From Flavobacteriaceae bacterium (GTDB taxonomy: Bacteria; Bacteroidota; Bacteroidia; Flavobacteriales; Flavobacteriaceae): 33,019 nt of DNA. Where the stretch lies: contig PACX01000029.1 of assembly GCA_002702895.1 (NCBI GenBank), positions 23,031-56,049 of the forward strand, given 5' to 3'. Shown here piece by piece: positions 22,464-30,102 of the stretch. Numbering within the stretch: the stretch's first letter is position 1; every line of letters starts with the position of its first letter. A program made the position numbers and the translations under genes. The notes under the pieces are model-generated. The model was not told the DNA's origin, did no database searches, and saw only the letters and a program-made list of their open reading frames with translations.

Positions 22464-22464
22464 C
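22450..22464 (+). promoter_or_regulatory. Sigma-54-like -24/-12 element overlapping the grpE promoter
   Basis: TGGCA and TTTTGC occur with exactly 10 bases between the GG and GC dinucleotides, the invariant spacing of sigma-54 promoters (TGGCAC-N5-TTGC). The -12 half coincides with the TTTG of the housekeeping -7 element. The match may be coincidental, because flavobacterial -7 elements often end in TTTGC. Confidence 0.4.
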
Positions 22465-22479
22465 GAGTTATTTATTAAT

Positions 22480-22560
22480 ATGAATATATTTTTTAAATCT
22501 TATCAAATTATAACAGCAATAATACAAGTTGCTTTAATATATTTCTTAATTATTTTTTAA
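22480..22560 (+). CDS. Possible 26-codon hydrophobic leader ORF upstream of grpE
   Basis: An ATG about 10 bases after the predicted transcription start opens a 26-codon frame, MNIFFKSYQIITAIIQVA then LIYFLIIF, ending in TAA 10 bases before the grpE ATG. It would be a single membrane helix with one lysine. AT-rich DNA makes hydrophobic frames by chance (ATT, TTT, TTA codons), and there is no Shine-Dalgarno sequence, so coding is unproven. Its position, filling almost the whole leader of the heat-shock operon, is the reason to list it. Confidence 0.3.
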   Translation: MNIFFKSYQIITAIIQVALIYFLIIF

Positions 22561-22570
22561 AATTAATTAC

Positions 22571-23065
22571 ATGGGTAATACTAAATCAAAAGGATCTAAA
22601 AAGCCAACTTTAAAATCTCAAATTGAAACACTTGAAATCGCTGTTAAAGAGGAAAAAGATAAATTTTTAAGACTTTTTGCAGAATTTGAAAATTATAAAA
22701 AGAGAACCTCCAAAGAAAGATTAGAACTTTATAAAACAGCATCACAGGAATTAATGATGGCATTGATTCCTATGATTGATGATATGGAAAGAGCTTCATT
22801 AGAATTTATTAAATCAAAAGACAATGGCTTGGTTGAAGGCTTTTCTCTGATAAAAAATAAATTTTCTGAAATATTAAAATCGCAAGGATTGATTTTAATT
22901 GAAGTTAATAAGGGAGATGAATTTGACGCTGAAATACATGAAGCTATTACCCAAATTCCCTCTAAAGATAAAAGTATGAAAGGTAAGATAATCGACATAA
23001 CAGAATCAGGTTATAAACTTGGTGATAAAATTATAAGGTATCCAAAAGTTGTCGTTGGAAATTAA
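22571..23065 (+). CDS. grpE: Nucleotide exchange factor GrpE
   Basis: A 164-residue cytosolic co-chaperone that releases ADP from DnaK. The N-terminal half is a long lysine/glutamate-rich coiled coil (IETLEIAVKEEKDKFLRLFAEFENYKKRTSKER), which dimerises. The C-terminal half has the GrpE beta-wing: LIPMIDDMERA, EGFSLIKNKFSEILKSQGL, then FDAEIHEAITQIPS and GYKLGDKIIRYPKVVVGN. It is a little shorter than E. coli GrpE, with a short basic N-terminus. dnaJ follows after 4 bases, so the two are expressed together from the promoter upstream. dnaK is not in the window. Confidence 0.96.
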   Translation: MGNTKSKGSKKPTLKSQIETLEIAVKEEKDKFLRLFAEFENYKKRTSKERLELYKTASQELMMALIPMIDDMERASLEFIKSKDNGLVEGFSLIKNKFSEILKSQGLILIEVNKGDEFDAEIHEAITQIPSKDKSMKGKIIDITESGYKLGDKIIRYPKVVVGN

Positions 23066-23069
23066 AAAA

Positions 23070-24173
23070 ATGAAAGAAGATTATTATGAAATTTTAGGCG
23101 TTGGTAAATCTGCTTCAGAAAGCGAGATTAAAAAAGCATATAGAAAAAAAGCTATTAAATATCATCCTGATAAAAATCCGGGTGATTCTTCAGCTGAAGA
23201 AAATTTTAAAAAGGCAGCTGAGGCTTATGAAGTTTTAGGAAATTCAGAAAAACGGGCCAAATACGATCAATTTGGTCATTCAGCATTTGATGGTACTGGT
23301 GGATTTGGAGCAGGTGGAATGAATATGGATGATATTTTTAGTCAGTTTGGAGATATTTTTGGTGGTGCTTTTGGCGGATTTGGCGGATTTGGTGGTGGTC
23401 AAAGAAGATCTAAAGGAAGTAATTTAAGAATCAAAGTAAGTTTAGATCTTAAAGAAATTGTTTTAGGAGTAGAAAAAAAAATTAAAGTAAAAAGAAAAGT
23501 AAAAGCAAAAGGTGTCACTTATAAAACCTGTAATACTTGTAATGGTTCTGGTCAAGTTACTAGAGTTACAAATACAATATTAGGAAGAATGCAATCATCT
23601 ACTACCTGTCCAACATGTAACGGTTCAGGTGAAGTTGTTTCTAATAGACCTTCAAATTCTGATGAACATGGTTTAGTATATTTTGAAGAAACAGTTTTAG
23701 TTAAAATTCCACCTGGTGTTGAAGATGGTATGCAATTAAAGGTTTCTGGAAAAGGAAATGATTCTAAAGGTAATGGAGTTGCCGGTGATCTAATCGTTTT
23801 AATTCAAGAAAATGAACATCCATTTCTTAAAAGAGAGGGGAATAATTTGCACTATGATCTATATATTAGTATTTCTGATGCTGTATTAGGAGTTTCTAAA
23901 GAAATAGAGACAGTTACAGGGAATGTAAGAATTAAACTTGAATCAGGGATTCAATCAGGAAAAATTTTAAGACTTCGAGGAAAAGGATTATCAAGTATTA
24001 ATTCTTATGTGTCAGGTGATTTATTAGTTCACATAAATGTTTGGACTCCTAAGACTTTAAATAAAGAACAAAAAAATTTCTTTGAACATATGAAAAATGA
24101 TGATAATTTCACTCCTTCACCTGAAAAAGGAGATAAATCTTTTTTTGAAAAAGTAAAAGACATGTTTTCTTAA
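23070..24173 (+). CDS. dnaJ: Chaperone DnaJ with a reduced zinc domain
   Basis: A 367-residue DnaJ starting at the ATG of MKEDYYEILG; an in-frame TTG seven codons earlier would overlap grpE and adds no family sequence. The J domain has YHPDKNPGD (HPD) near residue 33; a G/F-rich linker follows (GGFGAGGMNMDDIF, then GGAFGGFGGFGGG). The zinc region keeps only two of the four canonical CxxCxGxG motifs: CNTCNGSG and CPTCNGSG, spaced as motifs II and III. Motif I is deleted and motif IV has become RPSNSDEHG, with Pro and Ser in place of the cysteines. The C-terminal substrate-binding domains are complete. It stimulates DnaK and holds unfolded proteins. Confidence 0.95.
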   Translation: MKEDYYEILGVGKSASESEIKKAYRKKAIKYHPDKNPGDSSAEENFKKAAEAYEVLGNSEKRAKYDQFGHSAFDGTGGFGAGGMNMDDIFSQFGDIFGGAFGGFGGFGGGQRRSKGSNLRIKVSLDLKEIVLGVEKKIKVKRKVKAKGVTYKTCNTCNGSGQVTRVTNTILGRMQSSTTCPTCNGSGEVVSNRPSNSDEHGLVYFEETVLVKIPPGVEDGMQLKVSGKGNDSKGNGVAGDLIVLIQENEHPFLKREGNNLHYDLYISISDAVLGVSKEIETVTGNVRIKLESGIQSGKILRLRGKGLSSINSYVSGDLLVHINVWTPKTLNKEQKNFFEHMKNDDNFTPSPEKGDKSFFEKVKDMFS

Positions 24174-24253
24174 TTTTATATTTCTAGATTTTAATCATTT
24201 TCTCATCTTATTTTTTACTTTCAATTTGATTATATTTAACAAAATGTTTTCAA

Positions 24254-25075
24254 ATGAAGAAGTTTATTGATTTTATTAATAAGGAATTTTTTATAACAGA
24301 GGACATTAAATTTTCTATAGTTACCATTCTTTTAGTTTCTTTAATTTTTTTAATAACCTATTTATTTTTAAAATTATTAAAGAAAATTGCAACTAAAAAA
24401 TTAGATGAAGAAAGAAAACTTAAATTTAAATCTATTTTTTCCTTCTTAAATTATTTTGTTTACATAATTGTAGCTTTAATAACATTCCAAAATTTTGGAA
24501 TAAACTTAACAGGAATTTTTGCTGCTTCAGCTGCTCTATTAGTTGGTGTTGGATTAGCCCTTCAAACATATTTTCAAGATATAATTTCTGGAATTTTAAT
24601 ATTAGCTGACCAAACTGTTCATGTTGGGGATATAATAGAAATTGATGGTAAGGTTGGAAGAGTAGAAAACATTAAAATAAGAACAACAAGAGCTGTAACA
24701 TTTGATAATAAAGTATTGATTATTCCAAATCATAAATATTTAACATCTACTTTATTTAATTGGACAGAAAATGGAACTGTTTTAAGAGGAAGTGTTTCTG
24801 TAGGGGTTTCTTATGATTCCGATGTTGAAAAAGTTAAAGAAATTCTTTTAGAAATTGCTAATTCACATCCTCACTTAATAAAAAATCCTCCACCTAAAGT
24901 TATATTCAAAAATTTTGGTGATAGTGCTTTAGATTTTGAATTAGTTTTTACTTATAATAATGGTTTTAGGGTTAACTTAATTGAAAGTGATATAAGGTTC
25001 AAGGTTCATAAAAAATTTAAAGAAAATAATATTGAAATTCCATTTCCTCAATCTGTTGTTCATTTAGAGAAATAA
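24254..25075 (+). CDS. Small-conductance mechanosensitive channel (MscS family)
   Basis: A 273-residue inner-membrane channel that opens when membrane tension rises after osmotic downshock. Three membrane helices are predicted: about residues 18-41, 58-78, and the pore helix about 85-110 with GIFAASAALLVGVGLALQTYFQDIISG. The beta domain has VGDIIEIDGKVGRVENIKIRTTRAVTFDNKVLIIPNHKYL, a strong family signature, and the C-terminal alpha/beta vestibule follows. The length is standard for the small MscS class. An 80-base spacer separates it from dnaJ, with no clear promoter or terminator, and the sigma-54 response regulator starts 6 bases after its stop. Confidence 0.95.
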   Translation: MKKFIDFINKEFFITEDIKFSIVTILLVSLIFLITYLFLKLLKKIATKKLDEERKLKFKSIFSFLNYFVYIIVALITFQNFGINLTGIFAASAALLVGVGLALQTYFQDIISGILILADQTVHVGDIIEIDGKVGRVENIKIRTTRAVTFDNKVLIIPNHKYLTSTLFNWTENGTVLRGSVSVGVSYDSDVEKVKEILLEIANSHPHLIKNPPPKVIFKNFGDSALDFELVFTYNNGFRVNLIESDIRFKVHKKFKENNIEIPFPQSVVHLEK

Positions 25076-25081
25076 TTTTAT

Positions 25082-26245
25082 ATGTCAAATATTTTAATTA
25101 TTGAAGACGAAGAATCTATTAGAAGAGTTTTAAAAAAAGTTCTGATAGAAGAAGATAATACATATAATATTATTGAATCTTTTGACGGAGTTCAGGCCAT
25201 TGAAATAGTAAAAAAAAACAAGGTAGATTTAATTCTGTGTGATATTAAAATGCCTAAAAAAGATGGAATAGAAGTTTTAAAATTTCTTATTAAAGATTTT
25301 AAGGAAATTCCTGTAATTATGATTTCTGGTCATGGAGATTTAGAAACTGCTGTTGAATCAATGCGATTAGGAGCATTTGATTATATTTCAAAACCTCCTG
25401 ATTTAAATAGATTATTAAATTCTGTTAGAGGAGCCCTAAAAAACAAGCTTTTTAGAAAAATAAAAAAATCTGTTTTAAAAAAAACAAAAGATTTTAAGAT
25501 CATTGGTGAATCTGTTGAAATTAGAAAGATTAATAATTTAATTGAAAAAGTTTCAAAAACCAATGCTAAAGTTTTAATTCTTGGTCCTAATGGATCTGGT
25601 AAAGAGTTAGTTGCTAATCAAATACATTTAAATAGCTCTAGATTTGAAGGCCCATTTATCGAAGTCAATTGTGCAGCTATTCCATCAGAGTTGATAGAAA
25701 GTGAATTATTTGGACATATTAAGGGTGCTTTTACATCCGCTGTAAAGGACAAAACAGGTAAGTTTGAGGCTGCAAATGGTGGAACTATTTTTTTAGATGA
25801 AATTGGAGATATGAGTTTATCAGCACAATCAAAAGTTTTAAGAGCATTACAGGAACATAAAATTCAAAGAGTTGGTAGTGAGAAAGATTTAATTGTTGAT
25901 GTTAGAGTTATTGCAGCAACTAATAAAAATTTAAAAGATGAAATTTTAAAAAATAGATTTAGAGAAGATTTATTTCATAGGCTTGCCGTTATTGAAATAA
26001 ACGTACCTTCTTTGAATGAAAGATCTTCAGATATCCCTCTTTTAGTTGACCATTTTTTAAAATTAATCGCATTAGAAAATGGAGAAATTCCTAAAGAAAT
26101 TAAATTAGATGCTATTAAAAAATTACAAAAATTTAATTGGACTGGAAATGTTAGGGAATTACGTAATGTAATTGAACGATTAGTAATTCTAACTGAAAAA
26201 CAAATCATTTCTAAAGATGATATAATCAAATTTTCAGGAAAATAA
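25082..26245 (+). CDS. Sigma-54-dependent response regulator lacking a DNA-binding domain
   Basis: A 387-residue NtrC-family protein. Residues 1-120 form a receiver: the acidic IIEDEES, the phosphoacceptor Asp54 in ILCDIKMPKKDG, and the switch residues ISGHGD and YISKPPD. The AAA+ domain has Walker A GPNGSGKE (GESGTGKE is canonical), the sigma-54 contact loop GAFTSA (GAFTGA canonical), Walker B GGTIFLDEIGDM, and the sensor II segment WTGNVRELRNVIERL. It ends at DDIIKFSGK, with no Fis-type helix-turn-helix, whereas most NtrC proteins have about 80-100 further residues. This protein should activate sigma-54 polymerase without a fixed DNA site. No partner histidine kinase is visible nearby. Confidence 0.92.
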   Translation: MSNILIIEDEESIRRVLKKVLIEEDNTYNIIESFDGVQAIEIVKKNKVDLILCDIKMPKKDGIEVLKFLIKDFKEIPVIMISGHGDLETAVESMRLGAFDYISKPPDLNRLLNSVRGALKNKLFRKIKKSVLKKTKDFKIIGESVEIRKINNLIEKVSKTNAKVLILGPNGSGKELVANQIHLNSSRFEGPFIEVNCAAIPSELIESELFGHIKGAFTSAVKDKTGKFEAANGGTIFLDEIGDMSLSAQSKVLRALQEHKIQRVGSEKDLIVDVRVIAATNKNLKDEILKNRFREDLFHRLAVIEINVPSLNERSSDIPLLVDHFLKLIALENGEIPKEIKLDAIKKLQKFNWTGNVRELRNVIERLVILTEKQIISKDDIIKFSGK

Positions 26246-26251
26246 AAAATT

Positions 26252-27631
26252 ATGAGGAAATATTTGAAATTAATAATCATGTTTTCATTTTTTAGTGTGT
26301 TTTCACAAAATGATGACCAAATGATAAAAAAAATATTCGATAGTTCTTTGTTTGATGGTAAGAGCTATGAACTACTAGATTATTTATCAAATGAAATTGG
26401 AGGAAGATTATCAGGGTCATTAAATGCCAAAAGAGCTGTAGAATGGGGCAAAGAAGAATTGATGGATATAGGATTTGATAAAGTTTGGCTTCAAGAAGTC
26501 ATGGTTCCAAAATGGGTTAGAGGACCTAAGGAATTTGCTTTAATTGAAACACAGCCAGGTACAACTTTTAATGTTGATGTATGTGCACTTGGAGGATCTG
26601 TTGCAACTCCCTCTGTTGGTATAAAAGCAAATGTCATTGAGGTTAATGATTTTAATGAATTAAAAGAATTAGGAAAAGAAAAAATTGATGGAAAAATTGT
26701 TTTTTATAATAGACCAATGCAGGCTAATTTAATTAATACTTTTCAAGCTTATAGTGAGGCAGTAAATCAAAGAACAAGTGGTGCAGCTGAAGCTGTTAAA
26801 TATGGAGCTATTGGAGTAATTATTAGATCGATGAGTCTCAGATTAGATGATTATCCTCATACAGGAACAATGAGTTATGGGTCATTACCGCCAAGTAAAA
26901 GAATTCCTGCAGCAGCAATAAGCACTAATGCAGCAGAGAAATTAAGTAATCTTTTAAAAATAAATCCAAATCTTAGATTTTTATTAAGACAACAGTGTAA
27001 ACAATTTAATGATGTAAAATCTCATAATGTTATAGCTGAAATTAAGGGTTCTACTTATCCAGATGAAATTATTTTGGTTGGAGGACATTTAGATTCATGG
27101 GATTTGGGAGATGGCTCACATGATGATGGAGCAGGAATTGTACAATCTATTGATGTAGTAAACATATTAAATAATATTGGTTATAAACCTAAAAGAACAA
27201 TCAGAGTAGTCTTGTTTATGAATGAAGAAAATGGATTGAGAGGAGCTAAAAAATACTTTGAAGTTTCAAAGAAAAATAATTTAAATCATATTTTTGCCCT
27301 TGAATCTGATGCAGGTGGGTTTACACCAAGAGGCTTTTCTTTTACATCAAATAGTGAAAATTTTGCAATAATTAAAAGTTGGAAATATTTGTTTGATCCT
27401 TATTTAATTCAATACTTTGAGTTAGGAGGAAGTGGTGCAGATATTTCTCTATTAAAAACTAATAATAATGTTTTAGCTGGTCTTAGGCCTGATTCTCAAA
27501 GATATTTTGATTATCATCATGCTGCAAATGACACTTTTGATGCTATAAACAAAAGAGAATTAGAATTAGGAACATTTGCAATGACTTCATTAATTTATTT
27601 ATTTGACAAGTACGGAATTATTAATAATTAG
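26252..27631 (+). CDS. M28-family metallopeptidase (carboxypeptidase Q-like)
   Basis: A 459-residue exported zinc peptidase with a short signal peptide (MRKYLKLIIMFSFFSVFSQ). The two-zinc site is readable in order: GGHLDSWD (His and Asp ligands), HDDGAG (bridging Asp), NEENG (catalytic and ligand Glu), ESDAGG (Asp ligand) and DYHHAANDT (His ligand). The insert with a protease-associated-like domain lies at about residues 110-230. The architecture resembles plasma glutamate carboxypeptidase / CPQ, which cleaves dipeptides or trims peptides. It is probably periplasmic or surface-exposed and helps scavenge peptides. It begins 6 bases after the response-regulator gene. Confidence 0.92.
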   Translation: MRKYLKLIIMFSFFSVFSQNDDQMIKKIFDSSLFDGKSYELLDYLSNEIGGRLSGSLNAKRAVEWGKEELMDIGFDKVWLQEVMVPKWVRGPKEFALIETQPGTTFNVDVCALGGSVATPSVGIKANVIEVNDFNELKELGKEKIDGKIVFYNRPMQANLINTFQAYSEAVNQRTSGAAEAVKYGAIGVIIRSMSLRLDDYPHTGTMSYGSLPPSKRIPAAAISTNAAEKLSNLLKINPNLRFLLRQQCKQFNDVKSHNVIAEIKGSTYPDEIILVGGHLDSWDLGDGSHDDGAGIVQSIDVVNILNNIGYKPKRTIRVVLFMNEENGLRGAKKYFEVSKKNNLNHIFALESDAGGFTPRGFSFTSNSENFAIIKSWKYLFDPYLIQYFELGGSGADISLLKTNNNVLAGLRPDSQRYFDYHHAANDTFDAINKRELELGTFAMTSLIYLFDKYGIINN

Positions 27632-27634
27632 AAT

Positions 27635-28183
27635 TTGGAAAGCTTAATAGAATTAGATAAAGCTCTTTTAGTTTTTTTAAACTCACTAGGTAATGTAAGT
27701 TTTGATTTTATTTGGCTAATAATTACAGATAAGAAATCCTCAATTCCTCTATATATTTTTTTATTAATTTATACTTATAAAAAATTATCCAATCATAATT
27801 TTTTAAAATATTTATTAGTTGTTTTCCTTTTAATATTATTTACTGATCAAACAAGTGGATTTTTTAAAGAATATTTTGAAAGATTAAGACCTTGTCATGA
27901 CCCTGAAATTAATAGTTATATTAGAATAGTTAAAAAGGGGTGTGGTGGATTATATGGATTTTTCTCTTCACATGCTGCAAATACTTTTGGACTAGCTACA
28001 TTCTATTATATTTTATTAAAAAAACATTCTAGTTTTTTTAAATTTCTTTTTGCTTGGGCCTTAATAGTCTCCTACAGTAGAATATATATTGGAGTTCATT
28101 TTCCCATTGATATAATATTTGGTATTTGTTTTGGGATTTTTTCAGGATATGCATTTTCATTTATTGCATCTAAAAACTATTAA
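27635..28183 (+). CDS. PAP2-family lipid phosphatase
   Basis: A 182-residue membrane phosphatase with about five to six membrane segments. The three PAP2 signature motifs are present: KEYFERLRP (KxxxxxxRP), FFSSHAANTFG (a variant of PSGH), and SYSRIYIGVHFPIDIIFG (SRxxxxxHxxxD). Such enzymes dephosphorylate lipid phosphates such as undecaprenyl pyrophosphate or lipid A phosphates. I see no nearby ATG, so translation must begin at the TTG three bases after the M28 peptidase stop codon. The sulfatase-fold gene begins 1 base after its stop codon, so these two membrane enzymes are tightly coupled. Confidence 0.88.
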   Translation: MESLIELDKALLVFLNSLGNVSFDFIWLIITDKKSSIPLYIFLLIYTYKKLSNHNFLKYLLVVFLLILFTDQTSGFFKEYFERLRPCHDPEINSYIRIVKKGCGGLYGFFSSHAANTFGLATFYYILLKKHSSFFKFLFAWALIVSYSRIYIGVHFPIDIIFGICFGIFSGYAFSFIASKNY

Positions 28184-28184
28184 A

Positions 28185-30095
28185 ATGTTAAACAGAATTA
28201 ATGAATATAAAACTCTTTTTCTTAGAATATCTTTAGCATATTTATTTTATTTTATTGCAAGAGTTTTATTTTATTTATACAATGACAATATCATTATAGT
28301 CGAAAGTTATGAGGAATTTTTTAAATTATGTTTAATAGGATTAACATTTGATACTTCCGCTATATTATATACCAATTCTATATTTATCTTAATTTCTTTA
28401 CTTCCAATTAAAATAAATTCTTCAAACCTTTTTCAAAGAGGAATGTTTTTCCTTTATTTTTTTACCAATATTATAGCTTATTCAACGAATTTTTTTGATT
28501 TTATATACTACAAGTTTTCTCAATCTAGATTAACTACAACTGTTTTTGATATTATTAAAAATGAAACAAATAAGATAGATTTAATGGGTTCATTTTTAAT
28601 TGATTATTGGCATGTTTTTATTTTATTTTTTATTTTGATTTATTGTTGGATTTATTTATATAAAAAAATAGAATTTAAAAGTTCTCCTCAATTAGATAAA
28701 ATTAATTATTATAGTTATTCTTTTGTTTGGTTCTTACTTATTGTTTTTGTTTGTATTGTTGGTATGAGAGGCGGACTTGGAAATGCTACAAGACCAATTA
28801 ATATGGTTGATGCTCATAGATTTGTAAAAAAAGGTTCACATGCAGATTTAGTTTTAAATTCACCTTTTTGCATGATAAGAACATATAAAAAAAATTATTT
28901 TCAAAAGAAAAATTTTTTAACAAATTCTCAAAAAAATGCATTAATTAATCCAATTAAAAAATTTAATGATTCTATAATTTCAAGACCAAATATTGTTTTA
29001 ATTGTTATGGAAAGTTTTGGAAGAGAATATATAGGTTCCCTCAATAAAGATAAAACCATCAATAATTATATTAGTTACACTCCCTTTCTAGACTCTCTTT
29101 CAAAGCATAGCACCATATTTACTAATTCATTTGCAAATGGCAGACAATCTATAGAGGCTTTACCATCAATATTAGCTAGTGTACCTTCATTTAGAATACC
29201 TTTTACTTCATCTCCATATGCAAATCAAGAGATTCAATCTCTTGTTTCTGTTTTTAATGAATTAAATTATTCTACTTCTTTTTTTCATGGTGCTCCAAAT
29301 GGTTCAATGGGTTTTTTAGGATTATCAAATATTTTAGGATTTGACAATTATTTTGGAAAAAATGAATTTAATAATAACTCATTATATGATGGATATTGGG
29401 GAATATGGGATGAGCCTTTTTTACAATTTATGAAAAAGAAAATAGATAAATTTAAAGAGCCTTTCTTTACTACTTTCTTTAGTTTAACATCACATGAACC
29501 TTTTAAGGTTCCATCAGAATATAAAGGAGTTTTTCCTGTCGGTAATGTTCAAATGCATGAGGTTATAGGCTACTCAGATAATGCTCTTAAAGAATTTTTT
29601 AATTCTTCTAAAAATGAACCTTGGTTTAAAAATACCTTGTTCATAATAACAGCCGATCATTGTAATCAATTTTGGTATCCTTTATATAGGGATGGTATTA
29701 ACAGATTTGCAATTCCAATTATTTTTTATCATCCTAATAATAGTCTTACAGGAGTTAATGATAAACTTTCCCAACAATTAGATATCTTTCCTTCAATAAT
29801 TGATTTAATAGGATATGAAAAATCAATAAATACATGGGGGAGAAGTCTTTTTTCTGAAAATTTAGATGTGCCTTTTTCAATCCATTTTTCAGGAACAGTT
29901 TATCACTTTTCAATGAATAAATTTACTTTAGTTTTTGATGGAGAAAATATTATAGGTGTTTATAAAATTGATGACTATGGATTAAGCAAGAACTTAATTG
30001 ATGATCAAAATATCGATTATTCTTTTGAAGAACAATATTTAAAAGCTTTTTTTCAGGACTATATGGAAAGAGTTATTGATAGAAAATTAAATTAA
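28185..30095 (+). CDS. LtaS-like membrane sulfatase-fold enzyme
   Basis: A 636-residue protein starting at MLNRINEYK; a longer in-frame start inside the PAP2 gene is rejected. The first about 230 residues contain about five membrane helices, the remainder is a periplasmic alkaline-phosphatase/sulfatase-fold domain of the LTA-synthase family. Catalytic motifs are VLIVMESFG (metal-binding Glu), SFANGRQSIEALPS (nucleophile position, a serine where LtaS has threonine), and FIITADHCNQFW (Asp-His metal ligands). Gram-negative members transfer phosphoglycerol or phosphoethanolamine onto glycans or lipids, or act as phosphatases. The substrate here is unknown. It ends a plus-strand run beginning at the MscS gene. 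Confidence 0.88.
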   Translation: MLNRINEYKTLFLRISLAYLFYFIARVLFYLYNDNIIIVESYEEFFKLCLIGLTFDTSAILYTNSIFILISLLPIKINSSNLFQRGMFFLYFFTNIIAYSTNFFDFIYYKFSQSRLTTTVFDIIKNETNKIDLMGSFLIDYWHVFILFFILIYCWIYLYKKIEFKSSPQLDKINYYSYSFVWFLLIVFVCIVGMRGGLGNATRPINMVDAHRFVKKGSHADLVLNSPFCMIRTYKKNYFQKKNFLTNSQKNALINPIKKFNDSIISRPNIVLIVMESFGREYIGSLNKDKTINNYISYTPFLDSLSKHSTIFTNSFANGRQSIEALPSILASVPSFRIPFTSSPYANQEIQSLVSVFNELNYSTSFFHGAPNGSMGFLGLSNILGFDNYFGKNEFNNNSLYDGYWGIWDEPFLQFMKKKIDKFKEPFFTTFFSLTSHEPFKVPSEYKGVFPVGNVQMHEVIGYSDNALKEFFNSSKNEPWFKNTLFIITADHCNQFWYPLYRDGINRFAIPIIFYHPNNSLTGVNDKLSQQLDIFPSIIDLIGYEKSINTWGRSLFSENLDVPFSIHFSGTVYHFSMNKFTLVFDGENIIGVYKIDDYGLSKNLIDDQNIDYSFEEQYLKAFFQDYMERVIDRKLN

Positions 30096-30102
30096 ATTAA
30101 AT

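Noticed and set aside
23049-23069. TTG start for dnaJ overlapping the end of grpE
   Set aside because: The seven extra codons do not match any DnaJ N-terminus, and the ATG of MKEDYYEILG is correctly placed 4 bases after the grpE stop.
28119-28184. Upstream ATG extending the LtaS-like protein by 22 residues
   Set aside because: It lies entirely inside the PAP2 gene, encodes histidine-rich sequence unlike the family, and a normal ATG follows 1 base after the PAP2 stop.
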